Source: Nocardia miyunensis NBRC 108239 (GTDB lineage: Bacteria; Actinomycetota; Actinomycetes; Mycobacteriales; Mycobacteriaceae). Taken from it: a stretch of 64,000 bases of DNA. Numbering within the stretch: position 1 is the first letter of the stretch; each line of letters opens with the position of its first letter. The position numbers and the translations under genes are program-made. The notes beneath the pieces were generated by a model that searched no databases, was not told the DNA's origin, and saw only the letters and a list, made by a program, of their open reading frames with translations. The stretch is taken from the NCBI RefSeq assembly GCF_001613065.1, contig NZ_BDBQ01000057.1:1-64000 (forward strand), written 5' to 3'. Below, in pieces: positions 31,252 to 39,946 of this stretch.

Positions 31252-33926
31252 GTGGTATGGCGGGACCGGGCGGACAGTGCGCCGAACCCGGATGCACCGG
31301 GACGATCGTCGAAGGCTACTGCGATACCTGCGGTACGGCGCCGGAGGCTTCCGTACCTTCCGGTGCCGCGTCGCCGACATCGCCCGAAGCCGCGCCGCAG
31401 GTCGGCGGACGATGTGGTGAACCGGGTTGCGGTGGAACGATTTCCGGCGGGTTCTGCGATATCTGTGGCACTGCCCCGGTATCGGCGGGAGACCCTGGGT
31501 CTGCGTCGGCGGAAGACACGCGGTGTCGTGAGTTCGGTTGCGGCGGAACAATAGCCGGTGGGTTCTGTGCTACCTGCGGGACTGCCCCGGCATCGGCCGG
31601 AAGTACTGCGACCGCGTCGATGGAGGGCACGCGATGTGGTGAACCTGGTTGCGTCGGAACGATTTCCGGTGGATATTGTGATACTTGCGGGACCGCCCCG
31701 GCGCCGGTGAAACCGAGTGGGTCCGGTACTGCGGCGGGAGAGGGTTCGCTTCCCGGGACGCAGCCGCTCGGGCTGGTCGGGACCGCTCGGGCCGGAACCC
31801 GTTCGGTGCGTACGCGATCCACTTCCTCGAGAGCCCGGCGCGGAACTCTCGGGGCGGGTATGGTCGAGGTCCCCAGGGTGGCGCGGGTGGACCCGGCGAG
31901 TGCCGTGCTGACCGATCCGAGCGTTCCGGAGACCAAGCGATTCTGTGCCAATTGTGAACGGCCGGTCGGGCGTTCGCGCGGCGATACCCCGGGGCGGACC
32001 GAGGGGTTCTGTCCGCGCTGCGGCAGCCGGTTCTCCTTCACGCCGAAGCTGGTGCGCGGTGAGCTGGTCGGCGGGCAGTACGAGGTCCTCGGGCCGATCG
32101 CGCACGGCGGGCTGGGCTGGCTGTATCTGGCCGTGGACCGCAACGTCAACGATCGCTGGGTGGTGCTCAAGGGCCTGCTGAACACCGCGGATCCCGACGC
32201 GATGGCCGCGGCGGTGGCCGAGCGCCGGTTCCTGGCCCAGGTCGAACACCCCAATATCGTCAAGATCTTCAACTTCGTCGAACATGCCGGTGCGGACGGG
32301 ATTCCGGTCGGCTACATCGTGATGGAGTATGTCGGCGGCACCTCGCTCAAGCAGGTGCTGCGCCGCCATCGCGAGAGCGCCGGCGCGTATCTGCCGCCCG
32401 CGCAGGCCATCGCCTACGTCCTGGAGATGCTGCCCGCGCTGGGCTATCTGCATTCGCTGGGCCTGGCCTACTGTGATTTCAAGCCGGACAACGTGATGCA
32501 GTCCGACGAGCAACTCGAACTGATCGATCTCGGCGCGGTCATCGCGATGGACGACCAGGACAGCCCCATCTACGGGACCGCCGGATATCAGGCCCCTGAG
32601 ATCGCCGAGACCGGGCCCACCGTGGCGAGCGAGGTGTACACCGTGGGCCGCACGCTGGCGGTACTGATGCTGGCGGTGCCCGAGCGCGACGGACATTTCG
32701 CCGAACTGCCGGATTCGGCATCCGAACCTGTTCTGGCACAGCATGATTCGCTGTATCGATTCCTGCTGCGCGCCACCGATGCCGATCCGGGCGCACGCTT
32801 CGCCTCGATGGAGGAGATGGCCGATCAGCTGACCGGCGTGCTGCGCACGGTGCTCTCGGTCCAGGACGACGTACCGCATCCGGGTCTGTCGGTGAATTTC
32901 GGTCCGCCGCGCGGGGTGTTCGGCGCGGGAAATCCGGCGCCGGCGAAACCATCGGCGGCCGACGCCTCGGTCCGGCTCGACCCGCGCGATATCGTCGCCG
33001 CCCTGCCGGTGCCGCTGGTCGATCCCGCCGACACCGGCGCGGCACTGCTGGCCACGACCAGCGGAACCAGTCCGGCCGAACTCGAACCGGCGTTCGCGGC
33101 GGGACTGCGCGCGGTGGTCACCGGCGCGGCCGAATCGGTGGAGATCCCGCTGCGGCTGATCCGCGCGGCCCTGGAGACCGGCGATGCCGCCGATGCCCAG
33201 CGCCGCATCGAGGAATTGGCCGCAACCCTCGGCGAGGACTGGCGGCTGACCTGGTATCGCGGCCTGGCCCGGCTGCTCGTCGGTGAATTCGACTCGGCCG
33301 CAGTGGAATTCGAGGTCGTGTATGCCGCGCTGCCGGGCGAGGCCGCACCGCAGCTGGCACTCGCGGTGGCCGCGGAACTGTCCGGCGGCCTCCCGGGCGC
33401 CGATCCGGAGGTCGAATCAGCGAGGGCCGCAAGATATTACGACATGGTCTGGCGTACCGATCGGAGCTTCGTGAGCGCGGCCTTCGGCCTGGCCAGGCTG
33501 CGTCGCACCGCCGGAGACCGCGCTGGTGCGGTCGCGGTCCTGGATCAGGTCGATCCGGGCTCGGCCCGGCACACCGATGCCGCGATCACCGCGGTGGAGA
33601 TCCTGTTGGCGGGCCGCAATCCGGCCGATATCAGCGAGGAGCTGCTGCGCGAGGGCGGCAGCCGGATCGAAAGGCTCGTCATCGAATCGAAATATCGTGC
33701 GGCACAGGTCCGCCGGGGTGTGCTCGATGCCGCCCTGGACTGGCTGGCCATCGGCCGCACCGCCGCCTCGGCCGAACCGCTCCTGGGCCGCGACCTGGAT
33801 CTCGCCGGAGTGCGTTCGGGTCTGGAGAATTGCTATCGCGACCTGGCCCGCGACGCCGGAGACCTCTGGGGCCGTATCGAATTGGTCGATCACGCCAACC
33901 GGATCCGCCCGAGGACGGTGCTGTGA
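31248..33926 (+). CDS. pknG: Ser/Thr protein kinase PknG with four extra zinc ribbons
   Basis: An 892-residue kinase. Residues 11-28, 56-73, 93-110 and 130-147 are four tandem C-x4-C-x8-C-x2-C ribbons of the form EPGC-GTI--GYCDTCGTAP. A linker and the usual PknG rubredoxin motif (Cys233/236 and Cys255/258) follow. The kinase domain spans about 278-530: loop AHGGLG, Lys308, the PknG-type catalytic loop YCDFKPDN with Asp410, and DLG Asp427. The C-terminus is a TPR-like helical region. M. tuberculosis PknG has only the rubredoxin part, at about 750 residues. PknG phosphorylates FHA proteins that control 2-oxoglutarate metabolism. The ATG overlaps the upstream stop; an upstream in-frame extension lies inside the previous gene and is rejected. 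Confidence 0.93.
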   Translation: MSGMAGPGGQCAEPGCTGTIVEGYCDTCGTAPEASVPSGAASPTSPEAAPQVGGRCGEPGCGGTISGGFCDICGTAPVSAGDPGSASAEDTRCREFGCGGTIAGGFCATCGTAPASAGSTATASMEGTRCGEPGCVGTISGGYCDTCGTAPAPVKPSGSGTAAGEGSLPGTQPLGLVGTARAGTRSVRTRSTSSRARRGTLGAGMVEVPRVARVDPASAVLTDPSVPETKRFCANCERPVGRSRGDTPGRTEGFCPRCGSRFSFTPKLVRGELVGGQYEVLGPIAHGGLGWLYLAVDRNVNDRWVVLKGLLNTADPDAMAAAVAERRFLAQVEHPNIVKIFNFVEHAGADGIPVGYIVMEYVGGTSLKQVLRRHRESAGAYLPPAQAIAYVLEMLPALGYLHSLGLAYCDFKPDNVMQSDEQLELIDLGAVIAMDDQDSPIYGTAGYQAPEIAETGPTVASEVYTVGRTLAVLMLAVPERDGHFAELPDSASEPVLAQHDSLYRFLLRATDADPGARFASMEEMADQLTGVLRTVLSVQDDVPHPGLSVNFGPPRGVFGAGNPAPAKPSAADASVRLDPRDIVAALPVPLVDPADTGAALLATTSGTSPAELEPAFAAGLRAVVTGAAESVEIPLRLIRAALETGDAADAQRRIEELAATLGEDWRLTWYRGLARLLVGEFDSAAVEFEVVYAALPGEAAPQLALAVAAELSGGLPGADPEVESARAARYYDMVWRTDRSFVSAAFGLARLRRTAGDRAGAVAVLDQVDPGSARHTDAAITAVEILLAGRNPADISEELLREGGSRIERLVIESKYRAAQVRRGVLDAALDWLAIGRTAASAEPLLGRDLDLAGVRSGLENCYRDLARDAGDLWGRIELVDHANRIRPRTVL

Positions 33927-34960
33927 GCGCCGCGGTGGGTCTGCACTGTCCCGGATGCCGGGCCGCCGTCGGCGCCGCGGACCGCTTCTGCGAGCAGTGC
34001 GGGCGTGAGCTGGCCATCACCCGCGCGGTGCTGCCCGATACCACTATCGATCCGGCGGCGGTCTGCGACGACTGCGGCGCGGCGGATTTCGACGCCGACG
34101 GCTACTGCGCGGCCTGCGGCGGGTTGCGCCGTCCGCCCGACCGCAGTGCGGCCGATCTCGGTGCGGTGCAACTGATCACCGATCGCGGACTGGCGCACGC
34201 CCGCAACGAGGACGCGGCGGCCGCGGCGCTGCTGGACGAGACGTCCGGGTCCACGATCGTCATCGCCGTCTGCGACGGTGTGTCCACCTCCGAGGATCCG
34301 CAGCTGGCGGCGCGGGCCGGGGCGCGCGGCGGAGTGGATGCCTGCCTGTCGGCCCTGGCCGCCGATCGCACCACCACCGACGCGGTCCGGGCCGGCCTCG
34401 AGGCCGCGTTCCAGGCCGTGCGGGATGTGTCCACCGGTGTCGGGCACTCCCCGTCCTGCACCTATGTGGCCGCGGTCCTGCGTGCCTGCGCGGACGGCGA
34501 ATTCGAGATCACCGTCGCGAATGTCGGTGACAGCCGGGCCTATTGGCTGTGCCCGGAGGAGGCGAAGGGTACGCCGCCGTCCCAGCGGCTGACCATCGAC
34601 GACTCCTGGGCGCAGGCGTTGGTCGATGCGAAGGTGATGGACGAGCAGGCGGCCATGCAGGATCCGCGCGCACACGCGCTGGTGCGCTGGCTGGGCGCGG
34701 ATTCCGAGCACAAGGCCGCCGATACGCGGGTGCGATCGGTGCGGGTGCGCGGTCCCGGTGTGCTGCTGCTGTGCAGCGACGGGCTGTGGAACTATCTGCC
34801 AGATCCGGTGGGCATCGCCTCGATCGCCACCGTCGCCGCGACTCCGGCCGAGGCAGCCCGCGAGCTGGTCGAATTTGCCCTGGCCGCCGGGGGCGGCGAC
34901 AACATCACCGTCGCTCTGGCGCCGGTGGGCATGTCCTGGGGACGAGGAGGCGGGCAATGA
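33923..34960 (+). CDS. PP2C-family Ser/Thr phosphatase with N-terminal zinc ribbons
   Basis: A 345-residue protein. Two zinc-ribbon-like cysteine sets come first (Cys9/12-Cys23/26 and Cys48/51-Cys62/65). A PP2C domain fills residues 80-345, with metal and catalytic motifs RNED (94-97), CDGVS (Asp118), GDSRAYW, CSDGLW and GGDNITVAL. It should remove phosphate from Ser/Thr residues, and its gene directly after pknG makes it the natural antagonist of that kinase. It starts at GTG 33923, overlapping the pknG stop by GTGA. Its stop overlaps the VWA gene start. The ribbons resemble those on PknG in spacing. Confidence 0.92.
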   Translation: MSAAVGLHCPGCRAAVGAADRFCEQCGRELAITRAVLPDTTIDPAAVCDDCGAADFDADGYCAACGGLRRPPDRSAADLGAVQLITDRGLAHARNEDAAAAALLDETSGSTIVIAVCDGVSTSEDPQLAARAGARGGVDACLSALAADRTTTDAVRAGLEAAFQAVRDVSTGVGHSPSCTYVAAVLRACADGEFEITVANVGDSRAYWLCPEEAKGTPPSQRLTIDDSWAQALVDAKVMDEQAAMQDPRAHALVRWLGADSEHKAADTRVRSVRVRGPGVLLLCSDGLWNYLPDPVGIASIATVAATPAEAARELVEFALAAGGGDNITVALAPVGMSWGRGGGQ

Positions 34961-36243
34961 GTTCACCAGCGCTGGAGGGTATTTCGGTCGACGTCGACCA
35001 GAATCAATATCTGGCCGAGGGCGCGGACACCGTGGACGCGGTGGTCACGGTGGAGACGGGTGCGCAGTTCGCGGTGGCCGCGCCGGCGCGGGAGCGCGTG
35101 GAGATCATCATCATCGACTGTTCGGGATCGATGGCGGCCGGTGACCGGTTCGCCGGGGCCCGCGCGGCCACCCTCGCCGCACTGGACGAGATGCCCGACG
35201 GCACCCTGTTCGCGATCGTGAAGGGCACCCACGTGGGTGAGGTGGTCTTCCCCAGCCACGGGCCGCTGCGGCGCGCCGATCGCGAATCACGCACCGCCGC
35301 AAGGCATGCCCTGGACAAGCTGCGCCCTTACGGCGGCACCGCGATGGGAATGTGGCTGGGGGTGGCGCGACAGGTCGCCGGGCAGCACCCGGAAGCGATG
35401 GCGCACGCCATCCTGCTCACCGACGGCAAGAACGAACACGAGGAACCCCTGCACCTGGCCGAGGAGATCCGGCTGTCACAGGGCCTGTTCACCTGCGACT
35501 GCCGCGGTGTCGGCACCGATTACGTCGTGGCGGAACTGCGTACCGTCGCCTCGGGGCTGCTCGGCTCGGTCGACGTGGTCAAACAGGGCTCGGAGCTCAC
35601 CGCCGACTTCCAGGCGCTGACCCAGGCGTCGATGGGCCGCACGATTCCCGAACTGACCCTGCGGGTCTGGACGCCCGCGGGCGCTGAGGTGCGATTCGTC
35701 AAGCAGGTCGCGCCGACCATCCAGGATCTGTCCGATCGACGTCACGAGACCGCCGCGCAGGTGGGTGAATATCCGCTGGGCTCCTGGGGCGCCGAGGAAC
35801 GCGACTATCACGTGCAGGTCCGCCTCGACCCGGCCGCGCCGGGCCGGGAGAAGCTGGCCGCCCGGATCAGCGTGGTGGCCGCGGACGAGGTGGTGGGCCA
35901 GGGCCTGGTGAAGGCGGTGTGGACCACCGACAGCGGATTGTCGGCCCGGATCAGCCGCCGCGTCGCGCATTACACCGGTCAGGCCGAACTCGCCGAGGCG
36001 GTGCAGGAGGGGCTGACCGCCCGCAAGCAGGGCGACGAGACCACCGCGACGGCCAAATTGCAGCGCGCGGTGGAACTGGCCGCCGAGTCCGGAAACGAGG
36101 GCACCGCCAAGCTGCTGCGCAATGTCGTGGAGGTGGACGATCGCACCGGCACGGTCCGGCTGCGGCGCGATGTCGACGCCTTCGACGAGATGGCCCTGGA
36201 CGCGCGTTCGACGAAGACCGCGCGGGTGCGGAAGGAGTCCTAG
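34957..36243 (+). CDS. VWA-domain protein of the PknG operon
   Basis: A 428-residue cytoplasmic-looking protein. The von Willebrand A domain spans about residues 48-225, with a complete MIDAS start DCSGS (Asp54, Ser56, Ser58), the Thr loop around GGTAMGMWL and LLTDGKN. The C-terminal half has beta-rich and helical regions; residues about 340-390 (AVQEGLTARKQGDETTATAKLQRAVELAAESG) look like a helical hairpin repeat. VWA proteins often assemble multiprotein complexes through the metal site. The start overlaps the phosphatase stop (ATGA) and the stop overlaps the FHA start (TAGTG). Its partners are inferred to be encoded in this operon. Confidence 0.88.
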   Translation: MSSPALEGISVDVDQNQYLAEGADTVDAVVTVETGAQFAVAAPARERVEIIIIDCSGSMAAGDRFAGARAATLAALDEMPDGTLFAIVKGTHVGEVVFPSHGPLRRADRESRTAARHALDKLRPYGGTAMGMWLGVARQVAGQHPEAMAHAILLTDGKNEHEEPLHLAEEIRLSQGLFTCDCRGVGTDYVVAELRTVASGLLGSVDVVKQGSELTADFQALTQASMGRTIPELTLRVWTPAGAEVRFVKQVAPTIQDLSDRRHETAAQVGEYPLGSWGAEERDYHVQVRLDPAAPGREKLAARISVVAADEVVGQGLVKAVWTTDSGLSARISRRVAHYTGQAELAEAVQEGLTARKQGDETTATAKLQRAVELAAESGNEGTAKLLRNVVEVDDRTGTVRLRRDVDAFDEMALDARSTKTARVRKES

Positions 36244-36953
36244 TGCGCACCTGTCCCGACGGTCACGTATCCGGCTCCACCGATTACTGCGACGTCTGCG
36301 GCGCGGCTATGAGCAGCGGTGCCGCCCCTGTTCCGCCCGCGGCGCCCGCGCTGCCGTGCCCGGCGTGTGGTGCGCCGACATCGGGGCGGTTCTGCGAAGT
36401 GTGCGGCCATGATTCGGCATTGCCCGCGCCCGGCGGCACGGCCGAGCCGATCGCCGGACGGGCCGATCTCGCGGCCATTTTGTCGGAATCATCGGATCCG
36501 ACAGTGGAATTCGGTAACGCCGAGTCGAGCGGCACTGCGGGACGATCGGTATGGGTGGCGACGGTCGTGGCGGACCGCGATCTCTACGAGCGGATGCTGG
36601 CTCGCAAGGGGCCGGACGCCGAACGGGTGGAATTTCCCGGCTATTATCCGGAGCGCCGGATCACATTGCGGGGCAACGATTTTCTGATCGGCAAACGAAG
36701 TGTGTCGCAGGGTGTGCTGCCCGATATCGATCTGGGCATCGCTCCGGCGGACATCGGTGTGTCCCGGTCGCACGCGCGCATCCACATCGACCGGGACGTC
36801 CTGACCGTCACCGACCTGGGCTCCACGAACGGCACCAGTCTCAACGGGGTCGACGATCTGATCCCGCCCGGCACGCCTGTCCCGCTGCACAGTGGCGACC
36901 GGATCCACGTCGGTGGATGGACCACCATCACCGTGACCTTCGAATCGGCCTGA
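36243..36953 (+). CDS. FHA-domain protein with N-terminal zinc ribbons
   Basis: A 236-residue protein. The N-terminus holds cysteine sets Cys4...Cys16/19 and Cys39/42-Cys51/54, both of ribbon type. A forkhead-associated domain occupies about residues 140-236, with the phosphothreonine-binding motifs GVSRSHARI and LGSTNGTSLNG. It is the likely phospho-reader in the operon, comparable in role to GarA/OdhI, but the N-terminal ETTS phosphorylation motif of those proteins is not seen here. The GTG at 36243 overlaps the VWA stop by one base, completing a run of seven overlapping genes. No terminator hairpin was seen in the 154 bases downstream. Confidence 0.9.
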   Translation: MRTCPDGHVSGSTDYCDVCGAAMSSGAAPVPPAAPALPCPACGAPTSGRFCEVCGHDSALPAPGGTAEPIAGRADLAAILSESSDPTVEFGNAESSGTAGRSVWVATVVADRDLYERMLARKGPDAERVEFPGYYPERRITLRGNDFLIGKRSVSQGVLPDIDLGIAPADIGVSRSHARIHIDRDVLTVTDLGSTNGTSLNGVDDLIPPGTPVPLHSGDRIHVGGWTTITVTFESA

Positions 36954-37107
36954 ATCACTCCCCGCACGGTCGGCGGCATGCAGATGCGGCCGAGGATCTG
37001 CTTGTCCGATCCGACGAAATCGCCCGAATTCATTCATGAAAGCGGACAATCTGGGTGTTACCGCTCACATTTACACTGCCCCGATCAGGTAGTACAAGGA
37101 GCAGCAC

Positions 37108-38544
37108 ATGCCAGCTAGTCCACTTCTCCGGGAGTTCTTCCGGCGCAAGCCCATCGACCAGATCGAGGAGCACGATTCCGGCGGCCTGAAACGGGTGCTG
37201 GGTCTGTGGCAGCTGACCACGATCGGCATCGGCGGCATCATCGGCGCGGGGATCTTCAGTCTCGCGGGCGAGGTCGCGAACAAGAACGCCGGACCGGCGG
37301 TGCTGGTTTCGTTCCTCATCGCCGGTGTCGCCAGTGCCGCCGCGGCACTGTCCTACGCCGAGTTCGCGGGTCTGATCCCGAAGGCCGGTTCGGCGTACAC
37401 GTACGGGTACGCGGTGCTGGGCGAACCCGTCGGGTGGTTCATCGGCTGGGATCTGCTGCTGGAGTACACCGCGATCGTCGCGGTAGTCGCGATCGGCATC
37501 TCCGGCTATATCGAATATCTGCTCGAGCAGCTGAATCTGCATCTGCCGGTGTGGATGCTCGGCGCACCGGGAACCGGTGCGGGCCACAGGGTGGATTTGT
37601 TCGCCGCGCTGCTGTGCCTGCTCATCGCGCTGCTGCTGAATCTGGGGATGAAGGCGGCGGCGCGATTCGAGACCGCCGTGGTCGCCATCAAGATCGTGGT
37701 CGTGCTGATCGTCATCGTGGTCGGCTTCTTCTACATCAAGTCGGGCAACTATCACCCGTACTTCCCGTTCGGTTTCGGCGGCGCGGTGACCGGGGCCTCG
37801 ACGGTGTTCTTCGCGGTGTTCGGCTACGACGCGATGTCCACCGCGGCGGAGGAGTCCGTCGACGCGAAACGTCATCTGCCCAAGGCGATCCTGTACTCGC
37901 TGGCCATCGCGATGGTGCTGTACGTGCTGGTCTGCCTGGTGCTGACCGGTATGCAGCACTACACCGAGATCAATCCCAAGAGCGGGTTGTCCACGGCGTT
38001 CAAGTCCGTGGGGCTGCCGGGGCTGGGTAGTCTGATCGCGGCGGGCGCGATCATCGGCATCACGACGGTGCTGTTCACCTTCATGCTGGGCGTCACCAGG
38101 ATCTGGTTCTCGATGAGCCGGGACGGGTTGCTGCCCAGGTGGTTCGCCAAAACCCATCCGACCCGGCACGTGCCGACCCGGATCACCTGGATCGCGGGCG
38201 CGGTGTCCGCGGCGATCGCCGGATTCATGCCGATCGGCTCGGCGGCCGAGCTGACCAATATCGGCATTCTGCTGGCCTTCGTCGTGGTGTGCGCGGCGGT
38301 GATCGTCTTACGCTACCGCTCACCCGAGCTGCCGCGCTCGTTCCGGACCCCGCTGATGCCGGTGGTGCCGCTGGTCGGGATCGGCTTCTCGATCTGGTTG
38401 ATCACCTTCCTACAGCCGGTCACCTGGTTGCGTTTCGCGATCTGGTTCGTGATCGGCATGGTCATCTACTTCGGTTACAGCCGAAGGCATTCGGTCCTGG
38501 CGACGGGGCCGCGACCGGATGCGAGCGAGACCGCCAACGCCTGA
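37108..38544 (+). CDS. APC-superfamily amino acid permease (cationic amino acid transporter type)
   Basis: A 478-residue membrane transporter with about 12 hydrophobic helices. The first contains the substrate motif GIGGIIGAGIFSLAG near residue 40, and the long second to fourth helices carry AGSAYTYGYAVLGEPVGWFIGWDLLLEY, typical of the YfnA/CAT branch. Helix 6 reads FFAVFGYDAMSTAAEESVD, also conserved in that branch. It should import amino acids by proton or sodium coupling. The ATG has AAGGAG six bases upstream. It stands alone, with a strong terminator directly behind it, but its position after the amino-acid-sensing PknG operon is suggestive. Confidence 0.92.
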   Translation: MPASPLLREFFRRKPIDQIEEHDSGGLKRVLGLWQLTTIGIGGIIGAGIFSLAGEVANKNAGPAVLVSFLIAGVASAAAALSYAEFAGLIPKAGSAYTYGYAVLGEPVGWFIGWDLLLEYTAIVAVVAIGISGYIEYLLEQLNLHLPVWMLGAPGTGAGHRVDLFAALLCLLIALLLNLGMKAAARFETAVVAIKIVVVLIVIVVGFFYIKSGNYHPYFPFGFGGAVTGASTVFFAVFGYDAMSTAAEESVDAKRHLPKAILYSLAIAMVLYVLVCLVLTGMQHYTEINPKSGLSTAFKSVGLPGLGSLIAAGAIIGITTVLFTFMLGVTRIWFSMSRDGLLPRWFAKTHPTRHVPTRITWIAGAVSAAIAGFMPIGSAAELTNIGILLAFVVVCAAVIVLRYRSPELPRSFRTPLMPVVPLVGIGFSIWLITFLQPVTWLRFAIWFVIGMVIYFGYSRRHSVLATGPRPDASETANA

Positions 38545-38548
38545 TTCC

Positions 38549-38594
38549 GCGAGCGGCCCGCCGGCACATCTCTTTCGGCCGGCGGACCGCTCGC
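38549..38594 (+). terminator. Terminator hairpin of the permease gene
   Basis: Arms of 17 bases (38549-38565 and 38578-38594) pair with one mismatch around a 12-base loop, five bases after the permease stop. No long T-run follows, as is usual in actinobacteria. Bases 38595-38827 behind it hold nothing recognisable. Confidence 0.75.
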
Positions 38595-38827
38595 ATTCCG
38601 ATGCTCAACCGGGTGCGGCCAGTTGAATCCAGCGCGGGTCCTGCTGTGGCGAGCGATAATTCGCCGATGCCGAGCAGAAAGTCGCAGGGGCAGAGCGACG
38701 ATGCGGGCCAGCGGTCTCGATGCGGGTGTGCCCAGGATCGTGCGAGACAGCACAGTCCCATGTGGGCGGGAGCCCCGCTGGACCACCACTGTAGGTGCGG
38801 GTTCGCCGGATGCCTGGGGTCGCTGGT

Positions 38828-39946
38828 TCAGCGCAGTAGCTCGGCTGTGGCCAACAGGGATTCGTCGCATCCGGGTGAGGCGATGAGCGAGAGCCCCAGG
38901 GGCAGACCGTCGATGCGGGCGACCGGCAGGCTCAGCGCGGGTGCGCCCAGTATCGGTGCGAGACAGGTGAGCCGGACCACCGCGGCGCGTCCGGCACCCG
39001 AATCATCCAGTAGCGGAGCGGGATACGGGGTGGCGGGCAGGGCGAGTACGCGGTCGTCCGCGAGTGCGCGCAGGATGCGATCCGATGCCGTGCGCAGCAC
39101 CGACCGCGCCTCGGCGGCCATCCGCGGGGTGACCTCGGCCGCGAGTTCCAGACGTGCGGAGACGTTGCGGCCGAAGATGGGCCGTTCCCGGCGCACCCAC
39201 TCGCCGTGCTGTTCCCAGACCTGCGCGGCCTGGGCGGTGCTGAACGCGGCGCGCACCCGATCCCAGCCCCCGGCCTCGAAAAGCGGTGCGGTGGTGAGTT
39301 CGAAACCCGCCCCGACCAGGCGGGTGAGTGTGCTGCGCAGCACCTGTCGCACCGGTTCGGCGACCGGAATGTCGGCGGGCCACCAGACCGTGCGCGGGCG
39401 CGCATCGGTTCCGGTGCCGTCGAGCATCAGCCGCGCCCCGGCGCGCAGTGTGGCCAGATCGCGGGCCAGTAGCGCGGGGACGTCGAAAGACGGTGCCAGC
39501 GGGACGATTCCTGCGTGCGGTGCGCGAGAATGCGTGGGACGCAACCCGAAGATTCCGGTATAGGAAGCCGGGACGCGGATCGATCCGGCGGTATCGGTGC
39601 CCAAGCCGAGATCGGCGAGACCGGCGGCGATCACCGCGGCGGTCCCGCTGGACGAGCCGCCCGGAATCCGTTCCGGCGCAACGGGATTCACCGGCGTCCC
39701 GTAGTGGGCGTTGGTGCCGCTGAGGCTGAAGGCCAGTTCGTCGGTGTGGGTCTTGCCGACGACGGTGAACTCCGCCCGCAGCGCGCGCACGACCGCCGCG
39801 TCCTGCTGGGGTATCGAATGTGTGGCCAGCCACCGCGGATTTCCCGCGCCGGTCGGCATACCGGCGACGTCGATGACGTCCTTCACCGCAAGCCGAAGTC
39901 CGGCCGGCGCGTCCAGCACCGGCAGCCAGGATACGAAGCCGTTCAC
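38828..39946 (-). CDS. Amidase signature family hydrolase
   Basis: A 372-residue amidase. The Ser-Ser-Lys triad is visible: Lys22 in AVKDVID, the cis-serine in PGGSSSGTAAV (about residues 98-99), and nucleophile Ser122 in DTAGSIRVPA. It is shorter than many relatives and lacks a second domain, so it fits compact amidases. It is translated from an ATG overlapping the stop of the acetamidase/formamidase gene (ATGA), so both hydrolases are made together. Together they suggest stepwise release of ammonia from an amide nitrogen source; the exact substrate is unknown. Confidence 0.88.
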   Translation of the reverse strand: MNGFVSWLPVLDAPAGLRLAVKDVIDVAGMPTGAGNPRWLATHSIPQQDAAVVRALRAEFTVVGKTHTDELAFSLSGTNAHYGTPVNPVAPERIPGGSSSGTAAVIAAGLADLGLGTDTAGSIRVPASYTGIFGLRPTHSRAPHAGIVPLAPSFDVPALLARDLATLRAGARLMLDGTGTDARPRTVWWPADIPVAEPVRQVLRSTLTRLVGAGFELTTAPLFEAGGWDRVRAAFSTAQAAQVWEQHGEWVRRERPIFGRNVSARLELAAEVTPRMAAEARSVLRTASDRILRALADDRVLALPATPYPAPLLDDSGAGRAAVVRLTCLAPILGAPALSLPVARIDGLPLGLSLIASPGCDESLLATAELLR

